A DNA stretch of 64,000 nucleotides. It comes from Clostridium sp. (lineage in GTDB: Bacteria; Bacillota; Clostridia; Clostridiales; Clostridiaceae). A program made the position numbers and the translations under genes. The stretch covers positions 21,899 through 85,898 of the forward strand of contig NZ_JAENWM010000003.1 in assembly GCF_016650035.1 (NCBI RefSeq), given 5' to 3'. Below the pieces are notes generated by a model that saw only the letters and a program-made list of their open reading frames with translations, was not told the origin of the DNA and did not search any database. Below are positions 39,201 to 48,282 of the stretch, piece after piece; within the stretch, counting starts at the first letter, position 1; the number at the start of each line of letters is the position of its first letter.

Positions 39201-39697
39201 TAGCAAATGGAAGTATTGTTCATAATTGTGGAGGTAATGGACAAATGCTCGCTATTGCACCTGATGGCAAATGTTTCCCATGTATTAGGTTTATGGGATA
39301 TGCTCTAAATGGTAGAGAAGAACAACCTATCGGAGACATTTATAAAGGATTGGATAAAAAGGAAGACAATGAATGGTTGAATGAATTAAGTCAAATTACT
39401 ATGACTTCACAATGTGGTTATGATGACAATAAAAAATGTTTAACTTGTCCTATTGCGAGTGGTTGTGCATTATGTAGTGGTTATAACTATGATAAGTTCG
39501 GAACTCCAAATCATAAAGCTACTTATATCTGCGAAACACATCAATCTCGTGTAATGGCTAATTACTATTTCTTTAATAGACTTTATAAGAAATTGGGTAT
39601 AGAAGATAAATTAGAATTAAATATTTTTAAAGAATGGGCATTGAATATTATAACAGAGAAAGAATATGACGATTTAATTTTCTTAGGAGGTGAATAG
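36272..39697 (+). CDS. radical SAM/SPASM enzyme precursor with two inteins
   Basis: After removing inteins: 'VVTEACNLNCSYCYETHKTGRRM' (CxxxCxxC) and 'CGGNGQMLAIAPDGKCFPC...CLTCPIASGCALCSGYNYDKFG' SPASM. Confidence 0.93.
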   Translation: MIPKNKMYLTSQDFGQWSDYFGELISSDKRYNKSSCGDCNSCNSSCSTESNIRTKNITWVVTEACNLNCSYCFSGDTLITMKDFSKRQLKDIEINDEILAFNEFSEGQGKHNISKIAKVEQLHNNFSETINIILEDNTILNVTPNHPILARRNTDKSKYDYREAGKFKVGQSVYTLPDINEEFANINDINYQIGYFVSMWQGDGSYKKYIDKRGYKQFKIRLAVKDDEIISRMENIMKVLDIDYYLYDFKVSSKFNIIKPSIFANTEKVYNQMIKIIDDNFKINKSVNYYKGYLAGIYDAEGHIDKKGNTIRICNTDIDIIKEIEEGLKVINIPYCVEQDGVTVNNKIKYNVRVLANNRESLNVLRFIKLVSPSVQRKGIENFYNKSLFLRKKIKEISVGETIEVFNLGTSTKTYIANNILVHNCYETHKTGRRMTKEVAKQSVDFLFDKQKINGYYEFDDSVAVILEFIGGEPLLEIELIDYIVEYFKFKAFEVKSPWATNYMISMSTNGVLFETEKVQNFIKRNLGRVSIGITIDGNKELHDKCRVFHDGKGSYDIVESSVKAWLKINPDSQTKITLAPENVMFLNDALKNVWSLGLKGAFTNCVFEEGWQTKDATILYYQMIELADYLLEDENYSKYFCSLFDETIGQEVTEDKNWCFKEGTLVLTPKGNVKIEDLKIGDIITTNNSIQNVSNIFKRISNDTATIRATGIFETSTTKEHPYLTKQLIGKNKYSDSKWVKVKDIKKGDKIASHCHLFGDIDVDNDIAYIVGRYIGDGWCSTTGYKLCCSYKEYEELKLAMDKAHINYSVDNYRTVKQFNIFKNNTKLLNILSQIGHIAFEKNIPREAFNWNKESVESLLKGLLDADGCYRQKENMWKFNTISPVLANDVLILLRGLNYFPTCYLCKRAGESVIEGRTVIIKDRYEVYFNLDKKKTRFCEYDEENNVVWTPVKEVNLNCEPYEVFNLMVENEHTFIANGSIVHNCGGNGQMLAIAPDGKCFPCIRFMGYALNGREEQPIGDIYKGLDKKEDNEWLNELSQITMTSQCGYDDNKKCLTCPIASGCALCSGYNYDKFGTPNHKATYICETHQSRVMANYYFFNRLYKKLGIEDKLELNIFKEWALNIITEKEYDDLIFLGGE
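36485..37543 (+). mobile_element. intein 1 (353 aa) with LAGLIDADG-type endonuclease
   Basis: Starts C-FSGDTLITM, ends TYIANNILVHN followed by C; 'VTPNHPILARR' block B; DOD motifs 'YFVSMWQGDGSY', 'YLAGIYDAEGHI'. Confidence 0.93.
38249..39226 (+). mobile_element. intein 2 (326 aa) with LAGLIDADG-type endonuclease
   Basis: Starts C-FKEGTLVLTPKGNVKIEDLKIGD, ends HTFIANGSIVHN followed by C; 'TTKEHPYL' block B; 'IVGRYIGDGWC', 'LLKGLLDADGCY'. Confidence 0.93.
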
Positions 39698-39698
39698 C

Positions 39699-40400
39699 AT
39701 GGCTTGTTCTTTTTGCACTAATACTTGTAGTGAAGGGTGTTCAAATGATTGTGATACATCTTGTTCGGGATATTGTACAGGTACTTGTAGTGCATCTTGT
39801 GCTGATAGTTGCATACTCACATGCTTAGGTTCATGTAGCACTAACTGTGGTGCAATATGTGCTCAGGGTTGTTTGGGTGGATGTGATAGTAGCTGTAGTG
39901 GTGGATGTTGGGGGACATGTCTAGGGGTCTGTCAAGATAACTGTAGTGGAGGTTGTACTGGTAGCTGCAGTGGAGGCTGTAGTGGTAGTTGTAGTGGAAG
40001 TTGTTATACGGGTTGCTATGGTGGTTGTAAGACTGGCTGCTACGGGACTTGCAAAGGTGATTGTAATAACGCTTGTTTATCAGCTGAAAGTTCAACGATC
40101 ATTGCAAATTTAGGTAGTAATATATTAAAAGGAAATAAAGTTAGAGTAAATGATTTTCTAGCTTTAAGAAATGCAATTCACAATGAATTAGTTCGCAGAA
40201 GTAAAACTATACCTGCTGATGTTTATACCGCAACTCCTGTAAAGGGTGGAAAAATACCAAAAGAACATATAGACAAGATATTATTGGATGTTAGAGTTAT
40301 GGATATTGCAAAAGGTACTTTAGCTATTGTCAATCCCACTACATTAACGGGTGTGGCAACCTACATTAAAACATTAATGGCACAAAATATTAAGGCATAA
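39699..40400 (+). CDS. CxxxC-repeat protein (32 Cys) with C-terminal globular domain; candidate rSAM substrate
   Basis: Unbroken C-x3-C register 'CTNTCSEGCSNDC...CKGDCNNAC'; ATG at 39699 after AGGAGGTG. Confidence 0.9.
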   Translation: MACSFCTNTCSEGCSNDCDTSCSGYCTGTCSASCADSCILTCLGSCSTNCGAICAQGCLGGCDSSCSGGCWGTCLGVCQDNCSGGCTGSCSGGCSGSCSGSCYTGCYGGCKTGCYGTCKGDCNNACLSAESSTIIANLGSNILKGNKVRVNDFLALRNAIHNELVRRSKTIPADVYTATPVKGGKIPKEHIDKILLDVRVMDIAKGTLAIVNPTTLTGVATYIKTLMAQNIKA

Positions 40401-40431
40401 ACATTAAATAAAAGAAGGGGGTATAACTTAT

Positions 40432-40878
40432 ATGGAAAAAGTACAAAAAGATATATTAGTATTAATGTTAAATATAAATTTAAAACTTATAAATAAAGAT
40501 TCTACATGTGTAAATGATATTAATAGTTTATTATTAATTGCTATGACAGAAAATGAAAAACAGTTAGCTTATGGTAATTTAGAAAGTAAGTTTTTAGAAA
40601 TTGCAGAAAATAATTACCTTTTTATTGAATCAGTTATCTCTAATAGTAATCTAGAGAACAAATTATATTTATTGATGAAATGTAAAGGCAAAAACGTCTT
40701 ACGTAACATATCTCAATATAATTTGGAAGATTATGTTACCCTTGCATTAAATACTATTTATACAGGAATAACTCCTCGGCAAGAATTCGATTTATATCAA
40801 ATGCTCGCAAGGTTAGCTATTATGGAAGGAAGTCCTGAATTAATACAATTAACTATAAACAAAATACAATTATTATAG
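40432..40878 (+). CDS. hypothetical helical protein
   Basis: ORF with RBS downstream of CxxxC gene. Confidence 0.55.
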   Translation: MEKVQKDILVLMLNINLKLINKDSTCVNDINSLLLIAMTENEKQLAYGNLESKFLEIAENNYLFIESVISNSNLENKLYLLMKCKGKNVLRNISQYNLEDYVTLALNTIYTGITPRQEFDLYQMLARLAIMEGSPELIQLTINKIQLL

Positions 40879-40887
40879 GAGGATATT

Positions 40888-41226
40888 ATGATTAAGGAAT
40901 TAAAGGAAAATGAACAAATTTTCATTGAAGATATAAATAATGATTTATGTAATAATATATCTATTTTACAATTTCAATTAGATAGCTATGATAAATTATT
41001 TACGTCTTATATGAATAATACCAGTGAAATAGCGAATGAATTAAATCTAAAGAAATTTTTAGATATTTATAGTGATACTTGTGCAGAAATGGCTAATATA
41101 AAAATACAACTATTAAAGGATAATTTAAAAGATGAATATCAATATTTTCTAGCAAACAAATGTATGTATGTTCTCGATTATCCAAATAAAACTTTAAAGA
41201 TAATAAAAAATACAATAAAAATTTAA
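40888..41226 (+). CDS. hypothetical helical protein
   Basis: ORF with AGGAGG RBS. Confidence 0.55.
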   Translation: MIKELKENEQIFIEDINNDLCNNISILQFQLDSYDKLFTSYMNNTSEIANELNLKKFLDIYSDTCAEMANIKIQLLKDNLKDEYQYFLANKCMYVLDYPNKTLKIIKNTIKI

Positions 41227-41261
41227 ATTTCAAAAAAATATTTGAAAGGAGGATATTAATA

Positions 41262-42149
41262 ATGGGATTAGTTTTAGGTTATAATTCATTTTTATCAAAT
41301 AATACAACTATTTCTTTACCCTCCAACAGATATTATAGATTAGAATTACAAAAGGCAATATTTGATGCTATTGAAGGATTTGATGATATTGATAAAATCT
41401 ATTCATCAAGCAAAGAAGAATGGAGTTATAATTGTATTTTAAACGGAGAGTTTAGAGATGGTTTAGAGGCAGGAAATATTGATACCAAAGGGCAAGATAT
41501 TAAGTATATTTTATTTCAAAAGCGTAAACAAGATGAATTACAATGGAATACTATAGCAAAACTTGATTATGATAAAGCTGTTATATTATATCAAATAATG
41601 GATAATTATATAGAAAATGCTCAACCGTATGAATATTGTATAATTCCAGTAGCCACAACAGTTCAAGGTAATAGAAGTATGGAAACTATAATTCCTGATT
41701 ATGATGGAATATGGCTTACAGATAGTCAAAACAATGTTCAGTTATCATATAATATCGAACAGGGCGATGTAGAATTCACAAAACCTAGTATTTCCACAGA
41801 AACTTTAGGTGGAAGATATCCTATATCAACCTATTCAGGTAATTTGGATTATAAAAAAGGATCATTAAAAGCTATGGTTTTGTCAGATAATTCTTTAGAT
41901 GGGCCGATAGATATATATAAAGAAAAGATAAATAGGACTAATGTTGTAAATTTTCTAAAGAATTGGAAACCAAAGTTGTATAGAAATTCATCAAATGGAG
42001 AAATGATGATGATTGCTACTATAGGCAACGCTAAATTTTCACCTAATAACGAATTATCAGGACGATTAGGTACTATTTCTTTTGATTTTCAAGAAGTTGG
42101 AGATGTTTATGATGACTCAGATATGAGAAATAATGGATTCATAGAATAA
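41262..42149 (+). CDS. tail/baseplate protein
   Basis: Position and composition. Confidence 0.45.
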   Translation: MGLVLGYNSFLSNNTTISLPSNRYYRLELQKAIFDAIEGFDDIDKIYSSSKEEWSYNCILNGEFRDGLEAGNIDTKGQDIKYILFQKRKQDELQWNTIAKLDYDKAVILYQIMDNYIENAQPYEYCIIPVATTVQGNRSMETIIPDYDGIWLTDSQNNVQLSYNIEQGDVEFTKPSISTETLGGRYPISTYSGNLDYKKGSLKAMVLSDNSLDGPIDIYKEKINRTNVVNFLKNWKPKLYRNSSNGEMMMIATIGNAKFSPNNELSGRLGTISFDFQEVGDVYDDSDMRNNGFIE

Positions 42150-42181
42150 AAATAAAATGGAATAGGGAGGAGGAAACTAAA

Positions 42182-43396
42182 ATGGTAACTCAAGAGGAAT
42201 ATGATTTAATGTTTCAAGCTGTAAGAGAATTGCATGTAAAAATGGCTATATTAGATACAAATGATAATATAGTAGATAGAATAGAGGGTTTTTTAACAGA
42301 TGGGAGCGTTACAATTGATAATTCTTCCTCTATAAGAAGGACAGCAGACAGTATAAAACTATATTTAAAGAATAATTTTATTCCTTCTCCCGATAGTCCA
42401 ATATGGTTGAATAGAAAATTTAAATTGGAAATAGGAATACGGTCTATAAAAAATGACCAAATATATTATTTCAATTTAGGTATTTTTAATTATGATCAAC
42501 CTCAAATAAATATAAGTCTAACTGAATGCACTATAACTTTTAGAGGTATAGATAAAATGGCTTATCATGATGGAACTTATAATGGAAAACTGGACATGCC
42601 TAAAACAATTTGTGATATAGGTATACCGATAAGTCAAGCAATTAGAACAACTATAACTGGTTTAGGACATGAAACAAAATATATAATTGAAGATTGTGTT
42701 GACGATAATGGGGCTATTAGAGGCGTTCCTTATAAACTTGAAAAAGATATTGGAAGTACAGAATGGGATATAATAAAAGAATTGTCGAATTTATATATGT
42801 GGTATCAATGTTATTATGATGTTGAAGGTTTCTTTAGATACGAAAAATATAAATATAGATTAACAGATCCTATTATATGGGATTTTTCAGATTATGATTT
42901 TAGAATAACTAGTCAAACAATAGATGATTTTCAAAATGTAAGAAACATAATAAAAGTATATGGTGGAGAACAAACCGATGGCACTCAACCAAGTGCAATA
43001 GCAAGAAATGATGATGCTACTAATAAATACTCAACCGTAAATATAGGGGAAAGAATTTTTCCTATATCAGAGAGTAAATATTATACAATAGCTCAATGTT
43101 TAGATAGAGCAAATTATGAATTATTTCTTCATAGTAATTTAAATGAAAAAATATCAATTAGTTGTTTACCTATATACCTAATAAATGAAGTCAATACGTT
43201 AATTAAATTTAATGTTCCTGCTCATAATTTAAAAGGAGTTTATATGATTGATAAAATAAGTTATCCTTTAAAAATAGATGGAACTATGTCAATAGATGCT
43301 CATAAAATTTATGATTTAACATCTCAAATTGATAATGTTCTTTATCCTAACAGTAGATTATTTCCAAAAGAAACAATATATCCTAATAGTAATTAA
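42182..43396 (+). CDS. baseplate/tail hub-like protein
   Basis: Position; 'YDLTSQIDNVLYPNSRLFPKETIYPNSN'. Confidence 0.45.
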   Translation: MVTQEEYDLMFQAVRELHVKMAILDTNDNIVDRIEGFLTDGSVTIDNSSSIRRTADSIKLYLKNNFIPSPDSPIWLNRKFKLEIGIRSIKNDQIYYFNLGIFNYDQPQINISLTECTITFRGIDKMAYHDGTYNGKLDMPKTICDIGIPISQAIRTTITGLGHETKYIIEDCVDDNGAIRGVPYKLEKDIGSTEWDIIKELSNLYMWYQCYYDVEGFFRYEKYKYRLTDPIIWDFSDYDFRITSQTIDDFQNVRNIIKVYGGEQTDGTQPSAIARNDDATNKYSTVNIGERIFPISESKYYTIAQCLDRANYELFLHSNLNEKISISCLPIYLINEVNTLIKFNVPAHNLKGVYMIDKISYPLKIDGTMSIDAHKIYDLTSQIDNVLYPNSRLFPKETIYPNSN

Positions 43397-43420
43397 AGAT
43401 GAAAGGAGTGACGCATTTAT

Positions 43421-44866
43421 ATGTCAATATATAATTATATTCCTAATAATTGGAATGGTAACAATGGAGTATCAATAAACACAACTACATTACAGAAAAT
43501 TGAAACAGGTATAAAATCTTCTCATGAAAGAATAAATAGCATTGAAAATGAAACAAGTCAAAATACTGAAAACATTTTAAATATGGGAGATAATATTACA
43601 ACTATAGATGGCGAAATAGTTTCTTTACAAACATTTATGGATAAATTTAATTTAAATGGAGCAAATGGACAAGTTCTAACTTTAGAAGATGGAAACATTA
43701 TATTACAATCACCAACAAGTGGTGATATTTCAATAGGGAATATAAGCCAATGGGTAGGAAGTACATTATATACAGCTAATACTTCTACAGTAATATATAA
43801 TAATGGAGATTTTTATGGATTTTATTTATGTAAAATTACAACCGCTAATAGTTCGTTTATTTCTACAGATTGGGAGTTAATAGGTGAAACAGGATTTATT
43901 GGTGCAGAAACCACAGATATTTTAAAAAATAAAACTATTAATGCAACTCAGAATGCTATTACAAATATCGGATTAGATAATTGGATTACGGGATTTCTTC
44001 AAACTGATAATACATTAGGCAGTAATAGTGATTCTAATCTCGCAAGTGTAAAAGCTATAAGAGAATTTGTGGAAAATAAGTTATCTGGAATAGTAGGTGG
44101 ATTAACGAGAAAAGGTTCATTAGATGCTAGTTTAGGATTATTACCAAGTAACGTATCGGAAGGTAATTATTGGATTATAAGTAAAACAGGAAATGTAGGT
44201 GTTCGTTTAAATGTAGGAGATTATTTAATTGCAAATCAGACAGTAGTAGGTAGTACAAATGTGAGTGATTGGAATGTTATACCAAATATATTATCTAGTG
44301 ATATATTAAAGCTTTCAGATATAATAGATTCATTAACAAGTACAGATGCCACAAAAGTCTTGAGTGCAAATCAAGGTAGAATATTAAAATTAGCATTAGA
44401 TTCTATGAACACATTAAAAGCAGACAAGGTTATAACGCCAATATTGAATAATTTTTTATCAATGGATGCTACTGGTAATTTAAAAGATAGTGGAAGTAAA
44501 GTAACAGATTTTGAAACACCAACAGGATCTCAAACCAAAGTTGATAATTCTATTATAGCAATAAAAAATGGAGTTTCAACTGATGGAGACACATTATTAA
44601 AATTAAGAGGATTAATTACAGAAGTAAGTGGAGATTCCCTCTTTGGTAATTATACTACTACTTATGCATATGATGTAAATGGAAAAATATCAGGTTGTAC
44701 TATAATCGGAGATAAATCTGAAATCACAGCTTATACTTATTTTACTACTGGAGATAATCTAGGAAAAATTAATACAGAATCAATTCAAAAGGATAATAAG
44801 ACAGTTACAAATACTTTTAGTTATACAAGTGGAAAAATTAGTGGAGTAATTACTGTGACTGTGTAA
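43421..44866 (+). CDS. tail fibre-like protein
   Basis: Ala/Ser/Thr/Asn-rich; 'ESNLASVKAIREFVENKLSG'-type fibre segments. Confidence 0.5.
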   Translation: MSIYNYIPNNWNGNNGVSINTTTLQKIETGIKSSHERINSIENETSQNTENILNMGDNITTIDGEIVSLQTFMDKFNLNGANGQVLTLEDGNIILQSPTSGDISIGNISQWVGSTLYTANTSTVIYNNGDFYGFYLCKITTANSSFISTDWELIGETGFIGAETTDILKNKTINATQNAITNIGLDNWITGFLQTDNTLGSNSDSNLASVKAIREFVENKLSGIVGGLTRKGSLDASLGLLPSNVSEGNYWIISKTGNVGVRLNVGDYLIANQTVVGSTNVSDWNVIPNILSSDILKLSDIIDSLTSTDATKVLSANQGRILKLALDSMNTLKADKVITPILNNFLSMDATGNLKDSGSKVTDFETPTGSQTKVDNSIIAIKNGVSTDGDTLLKLRGLITEVSGDSLFGNYTTTYAYDVNGKISGCTIIGDKSEITAYTYFTTGDNLGKINTESIQKDNKTVTNTFSYTSGKISGVITVTV

Positions 44867-44901
44867 TAGGTGGAAAATAACAAATTAAAGGAGGTAATTA
44901 T

Positions 44902-47900
44902 ATGGCATTAGATATTATTTCATATGGAGAAAGCCAAGAAGCTAAAGAATTAGCTTTACAAAATAAAATAGACCAATGGCAACAAACTACTATATATAGT
45001 TTAAATAAATATATTTCAGAAAACAATTTATTATATAAATGTACTGCACCTCATACTTCAACAACAATTTTTGATAATGATATATTAAATTGGCAATTAA
45101 TTGGCTCAAATCCAATTGGTGTTAAAAATGACAATACTTTAAAGATATCTAGCATTTCTAATATTAATTTTGTAGGAGCTGTTGTCACAGATGAGGGAAG
45201 TGGTCAAGTAAAAGTTGAAATATCGGGTGGAAGTGCTCTACCTTATAATGTGAGTACATATACCTCAACTTTAAATATCACTACGGCTATACAAATTATT
45301 TATAATTGGACAAACCCAACTATCACTAATGGATTTGTAAAGACGGTTTTATTTATAAGTACCGAAGATATTTCAGCAAGTACTTATGTTTTTGACCTCG
45401 CTAATGTGAGTGGAAACATACAGAAAGTTAAACAAGGTGGAACACAAGGAACAAGTGATTCTTTTGCCTTTGATTGTACTAAAGATTTGACATATTATTC
45501 AAAAATATTTGTAGTATATGACTTTGGTAATGGAGAAGTTTATAGTAGTGGAAAGAATCTTACAACTACTGTAGTTGATACAACTCCACCCGTTAATCCT
45601 ACAAGCATAACCGCAATTGCAGGTAACGGTCAAATAACAGTGAATTGGATAGATAGTATTTCAGCAGATACGTTAGGTTATCTAGTTAGATGGCAAAATA
45701 GTGCCTTTATTACTACAGATAAGACGGAAGGAAATATGTTAACTGATGTTGGAGTAGGTATTCATAACGTTATTCATTCTGGATTAAGTAATACTGGCTC
45801 TCCTATGTATTATTATAAAATCTTTGCTTATGATAATTCAAAAATAGCAAATTATAATACTAGCAATGTTAATACTTGTTCAGCAACTCTTGATGGAACT
45901 CCTCCTCTAGATGTTGGAACAATATCACAGTTGGCTTTAAATCAATCAATAAAAGTAACATGGCAAACAAATGATAACTCAACTATTGATTGGAAAGGTG
46001 TACGTCTTGTTATTAAACAGGGTGTGGATTATCCGTCTAACATTACAGATGGTACATTTATTGATATTTTTAATATTGCCACAAAAACTTATAGCTTTGG
46101 TGGTTTAATAAATAATCAAACATACTCAATACAATTATTTCCATTCGATACTAATTTAAATTATAATACTAATACTATTAATAGGGTACAAGGAACTCCA
46201 TTTGCGAGTGCTCTAAATAATTTATTATCTTTTACTTGTAAAAATATTACAAACGGACTACAAATTGAAACTGATTATAAAATAAATTACGCACCAAATG
46301 GAACGACTTATCAAAGTACTAAAATATACGGATCAAAACTTACTAATTTAGATGGTAAAACCATGGTAGATTGTGCTGGAGATTCTACTGTATTCCTCTT
46401 AAAGACAGATACAACAACCACTCAAGGAAGTAGTGGCACATACGTTTTAAGTAATACAGATACTAACTTACCTTTTGCTTTGGGTGATATGGTCTATTTT
46501 AAGGGATTTATGGTATATCTAGAAGGTTCAAGTGTCGGAGTATCAAATGGAATTACTGCACAAGATCAAACTCCACCTTCAGTAGTTACTTCATTAGTAG
46601 CAAGGAGTGGTGATTCACAGATTATCTTATCATGGATAAACCCAACAGACCCAGATTTTGTAGGTGTTAAAATATTAAGGAAAGAAGGAAGTTACCCAAC
46701 ATCTATTACAGATGGTATTTTAGTTTATACAGGAGCAAATACTGCCTATACAGATACAACGGTAATAAATGGGACTACTTATTATTATAGGGTGTTTCCG
46801 TATGACCAAAGTGGCAATTATAATACTACTGGAACAGGTCAAGAAGTAACCGCTACTCCTCAATTGGTGTTAGCAGGAGCTATAAGTAATTTTACTGCGA
46901 CGAGTGGTAATTCACAGATCGTCTTATCATGGATAAACCCAACTGATGAAGTTTTTATAGGTGTTAAAATATTAAGACAAACCAGTACTTACCCAACATC
47001 TGTAACCGATGGCACAGTGGTCTATGCAGGTGCAAATACTACCTATACAGATAATACAGTTGTAAACGGAACTACTTATTATTATAGAGCTTTTCCATAT
47101 GATATAAATAATAATTATAATACTACTGAAGTAGGTCAAGAGATATCTGCTACACCAGTTGTACCAGTTGTATCAGTTATATATGGTGTGAAAATAGATA
47201 CCACAAATAGTAATCCTGCAACTGCACTAACTTATATAGAAATGGCAGTCGGGTTTACTCCTGCAACTGGGAACAATGGAGCATTTAATGCGGGTTCATG
47301 GGCAGATAAATTTCCGTTTAATTTAATAAAACCATGCCTATATAAAAATGGTGCAGTAAATTATTACTTAAATCCAAATGATTACACTCAAAAAGTAGAT
47401 GGAGTTACCGCTAGTGACATTACAAGTGGTGCTGATGGAGATGTAATGATTGAATTTCCTAAGATATGGTGGAAATTTGAAACTATTGGAACTGATTTAT
47501 ATATTAGATATAGTAATACACAAATAGATGGCGCATATAAATGTTTAGCACATATGAGGGGGGTAACTGAAAAAGATTTTTGTTATATAAGTGCTTATAT
47601 GGGATATGATTTAACTTCGGAATTAAGAAGTTTAAGTGGAAAAACTCTTACAGCAACACAAACTATTGGAGCGTTTAGAACATTGGCACAAGCAAACGGC
47701 ACTGGCTATGACCAAATGGCATTTTATCAACTGTCTATGCTTCAAATTTTGTATATTGTAATGTTTAAAAACAGAGATAGCCAAACTGCATTAGGTAGAG
47801 GGTATGTAGATGGCAACTCTGTAAGTATTGCAACTGGTGGAGCAAATGCAAAAGGATTATTTTACGGAGAAACTACTGGAAAGTTGCAGAATAAATTCTG

Positions 47901-48282
47901 TGGAATTGAAGACTTTTATGGGAATGTGTGTTACTGGATAGATGGATTTTTTAGTGGTGCGAGTAGAAATATATTAATAGCTAATCAAACATTCAATGAT
48001 ACTGGAAGCGGGTATGTAGACTATGGAGTTGGAGCAGTAGCCAATACAAGTGGATATATTGACACGGTGCAAGGTGGTACTGAAACAGGCTTTGTAGTCA
48101 AAACTGTTGCAGGAAGTGCAACAACACATTATGCGGATTATGGGTTTCTTTTTGCTTCCCGCTTGCCGTATTTCGGTGGGAGTTGGGCGACTGCCGATGC
48201 TGCGGGTGCGTTCTATCTTAGTACGAGTAGTTCTGCCTCGACTGCGGCTGCGACTGTCGGTGCGCGTCTATTGGCATTATAA
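44902..48282 (+). CDS. receptor-binding/fibre protein with fibronectin III repeats and C-type-lectin-like C-terminus
   Basis: FnIII 'SQIILSWINPTDPDFVGVKILRK...GTTYYYRVFPYD'; C-term 'GIEDFYGNVCYWIDGF...FGGSWATADAAGAFYLSTSSSASTAAATVGARLLAL'. Confidence 0.75.
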   Translation: MALDIISYGESQEAKELALQNKIDQWQQTTIYSLNKYISENNLLYKCTAPHTSTTIFDNDILNWQLIGSNPIGVKNDNTLKISSISNINFVGAVVTDEGSGQVKVEISGGSALPYNVSTYTSTLNITTAIQIIYNWTNPTITNGFVKTVLFISTEDISASTYVFDLANVSGNIQKVKQGGTQGTSDSFAFDCTKDLTYYSKIFVVYDFGNGEVYSSGKNLTTTVVDTTPPVNPTSITAIAGNGQITVNWIDSISADTLGYLVRWQNSAFITTDKTEGNMLTDVGVGIHNVIHSGLSNTGSPMYYYKIFAYDNSKIANYNTSNVNTCSATLDGTPPLDVGTISQLALNQSIKVTWQTNDNSTIDWKGVRLVIKQGVDYPSNITDGTFIDIFNIATKTYSFGGLINNQTYSIQLFPFDTNLNYNTNTINRVQGTPFASALNNLLSFTCKNITNGLQIETDYKINYAPNGTTYQSTKIYGSKLTNLDGKTMVDCAGDSTVFLLKTDTTTTQGSSGTYVLSNTDTNLPFALGDMVYFKGFMVYLEGSSVGVSNGITAQDQTPPSVVTSLVARSGDSQIILSWINPTDPDFVGVKILRKEGSYPTSITDGILVYTGANTAYTDTTVINGTTYYYRVFPYDQSGNYNTTGTGQEVTATPQLVLAGAISNFTATSGNSQIVLSWINPTDEVFIGVKILRQTSTYPTSVTDGTVVYAGANTTYTDNTVVNGTTYYYRAFPYDINNNYNTTEVGQEISATPVVPVVSVIYGVKIDTTNSNPATALTYIEMAVGFTPATGNNGAFNAGSWADKFPFNLIKPCLYKNGAVNYYLNPNDYTQKVDGVTASDITSGADGDVMIEFPKIWWKFETIGTDLYIRYSNTQIDGAYKCLAHMRGVTEKDFCYISAYMGYDLTSELRSLSGKTLTATQTIGAFRTLAQANGTGYDQMAFYQLSMLQILYIVMFKNRDSQTALGRGYVDGNSVSIATGGANAKGLFYGETTGKLQNKFCGIEDFYGNVCYWIDGFFSGASRNILIANQTFNDTGSGYVDYGVGAVANTSGYIDTVQGGTETGFVVKTVAGSATTHYADYGFLFASRLPYFGGSWATADAAGAFYLSTSSSASTAAATVGARLLAL
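46577..47160 (+). repeat. two near-identical FnIII-coding repeats of about 300 bp
   Basis: Shared 'TTATCATGGATAAACCCAAC', 'GGTGTTAAAATATTAAG', 'ACTACTTATTATTATAG' blocks. Confidence 0.8.

Noticed and set aside
36272-39697. Frameshifted or chimeric rSAM gene
   Set aside because: Both insertions are in frame, start with Cys and end His-Asn before Cys, with recognisable intein blocks; inteins explain them fully.
39702-40090. CRISPR or DNA tandem-repeat array
   Set aside because: 12-nt periodicity is explained by a C-x3 protein repeat in a continuous ORF; no conserved repeats or spacers.
39841-40095. 84-aa antisense ORF in the CxxxC gene
   Set aside because: Artefact of the 12-nt coding periodicity; no independent support.
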